Assembly: GCF_041817755.1 (NCBI RefSeq)
Contig: NZ_JBGYBX010000051.1
Span: 1 to 18,532 of the forward strand
DNA: 18,532 nucleotides
From: Glaesserella sp041817755
GTDB taxonomy: Bacteria; Pseudomonadota; Gammaproteobacteria; Enterobacterales; Pasteurellaceae
Direction of reading: 5' to 3'
Numbering within the stretch: the first letter of the stretch is position 1; the number at the start of each line of letters is the position of its first letter. Positions 14,403 through 18,532 of the stretch are shown piece after piece. Below the pieces are notes generated by a model. The model saw only the letters and a list, made by a program, of their open reading frames with translations. It was not told the DNA's origin and searched no databases. The position numbers and the translations under genes were made by a program.

Positions 14403-17400
14403 ATGGGATATTTAAGACAATTACTAGGAACAGTTCACCAATTTGTACATTCTGTTTTCAGACATCTGAGAAATTCAATGCCAGTGCTATTAACGCTCTG
14501 CTTAATTTTCGTTTTTGTGGGAATCTGGACTTATGGCAAAGCCTGGAGTTTCACCGGTTTAACCAACACCAAAGGCTGGGATTATGAAATTGCCCAAAGT
14601 GTTGGATTTGGTTCTCGCATGTTAATGTCAGCAATTGTACTGCTTACCTTAGCTATCGTTGCGATTTTAAAATTACAACTAAAAAACAGCAAATTGGCTA
14701 AAGAGAAAAACCAACTGGAAAAAACGCAAGAAGAACAAGATGCTATTTTGCCCTATATTAAGGATCAAGAAGAAAGTCTTAATTTAATGGCAATCGCACT
14801 GAAAGAACGTATTGCAGATAAAAACTATATATATCAATTCCCATGGTATATCGTCATCGGTTTTAACGGCGTAGGCAAAACAAGCTTTATTAACCGTTCC
14901 AACCAAAAATTCACCCTAACTGCGGTAGAAAGAACATCAAAACGTTATTTGCGCGCCAATTCTTTATATCAAGTGGATTGGTGGGCAAGCGACGAAGCCA
15001 TTCTAATTGATCCCGCGGGCGAAATGATCGAACAAACAACCAACGAGCAAGACCCCGACGGTAAAATTGCGCAAGGACTTTGGAACCACTTATTAACCTG
15101 GATCGGAAAAGCTCGTCCGCATCGTCCGTTAAACGGCGTAGTTTTAGTGCTCGATCTCCCTAAATTAATCGGCTCAAAACATAGCGATCGCCAGGCCATG
15201 GCTTCACTTCTGAGAACGCGTATTCGTGAAATTACCGAACAAGCCGGCGCGCGTATTCCCGTTTATGTAGTGTTAAATAAAGCCGATCTTATCGAAGGTT
15301 TTGATGTGTTCTATAACGATTTAAAACAATCCGAACGCTATCAAAATCTCGGCTTCTCATTCCAATTAAACACTGATGACAATATCGATGGCTGGACAAA
15401 AGAATTCGCCGAACAATATGCGGCATTCGTGAAAGAAATTGAAGAAATGGTCTTCGATAAAATGGCGGTTACAATCTCACAAGACGAACGTGAAGCAATG
15501 TATATGTATGCCCGTCAATTATCAGGCATGAGAGATATTCTGCTGCAATTTATCAGCGATGTATTGGAAAGCGATCGCTTCACCACCACACCTTATGCAA
15601 GAGGCATTTACTTCTCCTCTATTTTCCAGCAAGGCGTACCGATGGATTTCTATCAAACCGCTATTTCTAAGCAGTTTGATTTGCCTTATGTGGTGCCAAG
15701 TTATATTGGTGAGAAACCACAACGCACCTTCTTTACCCACGACTTCTTTAAAAATATTATTTATCCTGAAGCGGGCTTAGTGAGTGATAACGAAAAAGAA
15801 ATGAAACGTCACCGCCGTAAATTTATGCTAAGCGCCACCGCTATCGGTGTTTGCGCCGTTGCTTTATTAACCGTTTGGCAAACCTATTATTACAAAAACC
15901 AAGCTATTTCCAATAAAGTTCTAAAAATTACTAATGAATTCAATAACATGCAAATCAGCCAGACCATGGATCCAACTGGTCGCAACTTGCTAAAACCATT
16001 GAATATGCTACGTCAAGGTACTTTTGCTTATGGCGATTATGAAAAAGCCTTGCCTGTGATTGAAGATTTTGGTTTATACCAAGGTAAAAAAGTCGGCAGC
16101 AAAGTCAGTCTTGCCTATCAAAAATTCTTAGGCGAACGTTTCTTGCCAGAAATTGCCATGGGCTTAATTGAACAAATGGAAAACTTGCCCGAAAATAGCC
16201 CCGAAGGTTTGGAATTATTGCGTGTTTATCGCATGATTGATGATATGAAAAACCGTAAAGCGGCGATTCCGGAACAATGGATGACCACCTATTTGCAAAA
16301 AACCTATCCGAAAAGCGCCGATATTCAACGTCAATTAATGGCGCATTTTTCTTATGCAATGCAACATGTTGATCCTGATTTAAGCGTGTTTGACAAAACG
16401 ATTGCACAAAAGCAACAAGAATTTGGCACATTGCCGTTGGCAGACCGGGTTTATCAGAATTTCAAAGTGTTAGCTAACACTGAACTTAGCCCTGCTACCG
16501 ACTTAAAAGCGGAAATTGGTTCAACCTTTAATACAATATTTAAAACGGACGAGCAACCGAAGAATGACGATCCGTTCTTCTTTAAAGATAAGAATATCAG
16601 CAGTTCTGGTACATTGTTAAGCCCTCTCTTTACTGATTGGGCATATAAAGATTTTTATTTGCCGAAAGCCGATTCTCTCTTGCAACTTGCGGCGATTGAT
16701 GCGTGGGTATTAGGTAAACAAGAAACTATTAATTATTCAAAAGAAGATCTCGAACAATTGTCCGCCGAAATCCAAGAGCGTTATATTGCCGATTACATCA
16801 ATACTTGGCAAGAAGGCTTGAATAATTTAGAAATCGTGAATTTTATGGATTTACACCATGCCATAGATGTACTTGATGCGCTAACTGGGACTGAAAAACC
16901 ATTACAAAAAATGCTTAACACGGTTGAAAAAAATAGTGAAATTTTCCCCTCTCTTTCTCAAGCAAGCATTGAAGAAGGCGAGAAAAATAATATCACAACG
17001 CCAGCTCAATTAGCCGCACTGCAAATTACGCAAAGTTTTGCACCGTTAACCAATGTGGGCAAAGCGAACGGTGATGCACCTGCACAGATGGAAATCATCA
17101 TGAAAAAATTGAGTGAGTTGAAGTTCTATCTACAAACAATTCAAAATTCAGCTGATCCATCACAAAGCGCCTTAAAAGCTATCATATCGGAATTAAATCT
17201 TGAACGGACAAACCCAACGGTAGATTTAAAACGTTTAGCGAACGAAGTAGCCGAACCACTAGCAACACACCTCAATGTCATTGCTGATGAAGCATGGAAT
17301 ATTGAATTGCGTACTGCGTTGAAAGAAATCAACGCTATGTGGAACCGTGATGTATATAGTTTCTATAAAAGCCGAATCGCAGGTAAATACCCGTTAAATC

Positions 17401-18104
17401 AAAGCGCACAACAATCAATATCCTTGGATGATTTCCGTAATTTCTTCGGACCACAAGGACGCATTCAAAAATTCTATGATGACTATATCAAATTTATCTT
17501 GGAAGATAATGCGGAATTATCAATATTAAACGGCGAAAGTGTCATTTCTCCCGAATTTTTTACCGTACTTGACGATTTGCAACGTATCCAACGGGCGTAT
17601 TTTGATGCATCAGGAAACATCAGCGTATCCTTTAATTTAAGACCGCTAGGCTTATCGGGTAAGTTTGCCGCATCAAGCTTAAATATTGATGGACAAATCG
17701 TAAAATACAGCCATGAAAATGCTGCGCAAAGCCATTTAATCTGGCCGAATACTACACGGCGCGATGTGGAAAGTAGTTTAACACTCATTACTACTACGGG
17801 TGAAAGCAACACCTTACGTCGTACGGGCGAATGGTCGCTATTTAAATTAATTGATGCGGCACAAAGCAGACCTTCAGGCTCGGGTGTTAATTTGACTTTC
17901 AAAATCAATGGCGGCTCAATTAACTATCGTCTTGAAACCGATGGCGATAATCCATTCAAAACTGGAGTGTTAAGCGGATTTAGTTTACCGAAAGAGTTAT
18001 TGGATACCGAAATTGACACTCGTCGCCCGCCGAAATATGACATAGAGCCAGATTTTGATATGGAATATATCGACGATGAGCAAGACGAACCAAACGCACA
18101 ATAG
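14403..18104 (+). CDS. tssM: TssM (VasK, IcmF family) inner-membrane protein
   Basis: TssM spans the inner membrane and periplasm, binds TssJ and TssL, and forms the core of the envelope complex. The 1233-residue product has the usual length. Two N-terminal membrane helices (about 26-44 and 73-91) are followed by a cytoplasmic NTPase-like domain with an intact Walker A GFNGVGKT (153-160), LIDPAGE (201-207) and NKAD (292-295). A third membrane helix lies at about 474-492 (KFMLSATAIGVCAVALLTVW). The rest is the large periplasmic domain. The C-terminal part carries the IcmF-type SFNLRPLGLSG and GEWSLFKLIDAA segments (family: gpWalfrLld.a). A good ribosome binding site (AGAGG) lies before the ATG. 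It is the last gene of the operon, 96 bases before the second vgrG. The acidic tail (DFDMEYIDDEQDEPNAQ) is unremarkable. Confidence 0.98.
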   Translation: MGYLRQLLGTVHQFVHSVFRHLRNSMPVLLTLCLIFVFVGIWTYGKAWSFTGLTNTKGWDYEIAQSVGFGSRMLMSAIVLLTLAIVAILKLQLKNSKLAKEKNQLEKTQEEQDAILPYIKDQEESLNLMAIALKERIADKNYIYQFPWYIVIGFNGVGKTSFINRSNQKFTLTAVERTSKRYLRANSLYQVDWWASDEAILIDPAGEMIEQTTNEQDPDGKIAQGLWNHLLTWIGKARPHRPLNGVVLVLDLPKLIGSKHSDRQAMASLLRTRIREITEQAGARIPVYVVLNKADLIEGFDVFYNDLKQSERYQNLGFSFQLNTDDNIDGWTKEFAEQYAAFVKEIEEMVFDKMAVTISQDEREAMYMYARQLSGMRDILLQFISDVLESDRFTTTPYARGIYFSSIFQQGVPMDFYQTAISKQFDLPYVVPSYIGEKPQRTFFTHDFFKNIIYPEAGLVSDNEKEMKRHRRKFMLSATAIGVCAVALLTVWQTYYYKNQAISNKVLKITNEFNNMQISQTMDPTGRNLLKPLNMLRQGTFAYGDYEKALPVIEDFGLYQGKKVGSKVSLAYQKFLGERFLPEIAMGLIEQMENLPENSPEGLELLRVYRMIDDMKNRKAAIPEQWMTTYLQKTYPKSADIQRQLMAHFSYAMQHVDPDLSVFDKTIAQKQQEFGTLPLADRVYQNFKVLANTELSPATDLKAEIGSTFNTIFKTDEQPKNDDPFFFKDKNISSSGTLLSPLFTDWAYKDFYLPKADSLLQLAAIDAWVLGKQETINYSKEDLEQLSAEIQERYIADYINTWQEGLNNLEIVNFMDLHHAIDVLDALTGTEKPLQKMLNTVEKNSEIFPSLSQASIEEGEKNNITTPAQLAALQITQSFAPLTNVGKANGDAPAQMEIIMKKLSELKFYLQTIQNSADPSQSALKAIISELNLERTNPTVDLKRLANEVAEPLATHLNVIADEAWNIELRTALKEINAMWNRDVYSFYKSRIAGKYPLNQSAQQSISLDDFRNFFGPQGRIQKFYDDYIKFILEDNAELSILNGESVISPEFFTVLDDLQRIQRAYFDASGNISVSFNLRPLGLSGKFAASSLNIDGQIVKYSHENAAQSHLIWPNTTRRDVESSLTLITTTGESNTLRRTGEWSLFKLIDAAQSRPSGSGVNLTFKINGGSINYRLETDGDNPFKTGVLSGFSLPKELLDTEIDTRRPPKYDIEPDFDMEYIDDEQDEPNAQ

Positions 18105-18141
18105 CGTTAAACATTTACGCAAAGTAACATAAAAAAATCTC

Positions 18142-18161
18142 CCGCACTTTTAAAAGTGCGG
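18142..18161. terminator. Perfect uptake-signal palindrome between tssM and vgrG
   Basis: CCGCACTTTT/AAAAGTGCGG is a perfect 20-base palindrome built from one exact uptake signal (plus strand, 18154-18162) and one near-exact copy facing it. In Pasteurellaceae, such paired signals often form terminators. Here an A7 run precedes the stem and no T tract follows it on the plus strand, so termination of the tssM transcript would be inefficient and reading into vgrG is likely. On the minus strand the stem is followed by T7. Confidence 0.55.
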
Positions 18162-18360
18162 TCAGAAACACACAAGATTTTTCGATAAAAAGGAACACCC
18201 ATGGCAGCCCAATCCGATTACCGCTATAGCCTCACCCTAAACAACCGCGCCGAGTTTGATGTGGTGAGTTTCGTTTTCACCGAAGGACTTTCCCGCCTGT
18301 TTCGCCTTGAACTCGAACTGGCCAGCTTTGATTCCTCCCCTGCCTTTGCCGAGATTCTGG
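18142..18360 (+). repeat. Right arm of the long inverted repeat (vgrG leader plus 5' end)
   Basis: Inverted copy of 1-221. The shared part covers the uptake-signal hairpin, a leader identical for the 32 bases before the start codon, and the first 160 coding bases of vgrG inside the window. The right arm keeps the complete palindrome that is decayed in the left arm. Confidence 0.92.
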
Positions 18361-18532
18361 ATAACCATGCCACCCTCACCTTCTGGCAAGGCGCTGAGCC
18401 GGTGCGTTACGTAAACGGGATTGTGACTGCCTTCGTGCAAGGTGAAACCGGCTTTGCCCGCACCCGCTATAAAATGGTGATTGAGCCGGCGCTTGCCCGG
18501 GCAAATTTGCAGGCGGACAATAAAATCTTCCA
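18201..18532 (+). CDS. vgrG: VgrG spike protein, N-terminal part (runs off the right edge)
   Basis: The first 110 residues are present. MAAQSDYRYSLTLNNRAEFD and LSRLFRLELELAS are followed by ILDNHATLTFWQG, RYVNGIVTAFVQGETGFARTRYKMVIEP and LARANLQADNKIF. This matches the opening gp27-like domain of VgrG, where the family has ...r..~GivtrF...g...~~Y.l.l.P.lw.L....ds.iFQ. AAGGAAC precedes the ATG. It differs from the left vgrG at residues 17, 26, 27 and 32 within the 53 residues that can be compared. It follows tssM on the same strand, and reading through from the operon seems possible, as for the vgrG that ends the V. cholerae cluster. Composition is more GC-rich than the operon. Domains after residue 110 are not visible. 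Confidence 0.96.
   Translation, partial: MAAQSDYRYSLTLNNRAEFDVVSFVFTEGLSRLFRLELELASFDSSPAFAEILDNHATLTFWQGAEPVRYVNGIVTAFVQGETGFARTRYKMVIEPALARANLQADNKIF

Noticed and set aside
17483..17908. 141-codon minus-strand frame inside tssM
   Set aside because: Antisense to a well-matched part of the TssM periplasmic domain, with no recognisable protein features.

Overview
The window holds an almost complete type VI secretion system (T6SS) locus from a member of the Pasteurellaceae. The placement rests on the AT-rich genome, on exact copies of the Haemophilus/Pasteurella-type DNA uptake signal (AAGTGCGGT) at four places, and on the gene content. The species cannot be fixed from sequence alone.

Layout. 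The left edge (1-160, minus strand) is the 5' end of a vgrG spike gene that runs out of the window. Next is a monocistronic hcp (382-897, minus) with its own terminator and promoter. From 898 to 1712 lies a non-coding divergent region with transposase remnants. A tightly packed plus-strand operon then runs from 1713 to 18104: PAAR tip protein, tssB, tssC, tssE, tssF, tssG, an FHA-like gene, tssJ, tssK, tssL, a vasH-type regulator, vasI, tssA and tssM. A second vgrG starts at 18201 on the plus strand and runs out of the right edge. The order follows the Vibrio cholerae VAS cluster (VCA0105 to VCA0120) almost gene for gene.

How the parts work together. TssJLM form the envelope-spanning complex. 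TssEFGK make the baseplate, with TssA as the assembly platform. TssB and TssC build the contractile sheath around an Hcp tube tipped by VgrG and PAAR. The FHA-like protein, VasH-like protein and VasI are accessory or regulatory.

What is unusual. (1) The clpV/tssH gene, which lies between tssL and vasH in V. cholerae, is absent with only 6 bp between these neighbours, yet the TssC helix that binds ClpV is kept. (2) The VasH homologue keeps its Fis-type DNA-binding domain but has lost the Walker B acids, the GAFTGA loop and the arginine-finger region, which fits a lineage without sigma-54. (3) The FHA domain has lost its phosphothreonine-binding residues. (4) The whole locus is bracketed by two near-identical vgrG 5' ends in inverted orientation, an arrangement that could allow inversion of about 18 kb and swap which vgrG tail is paired with which upstream region. 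(5) A terminator-like hairpin sits inside tssE, between the sheath genes and the baseplate genes.
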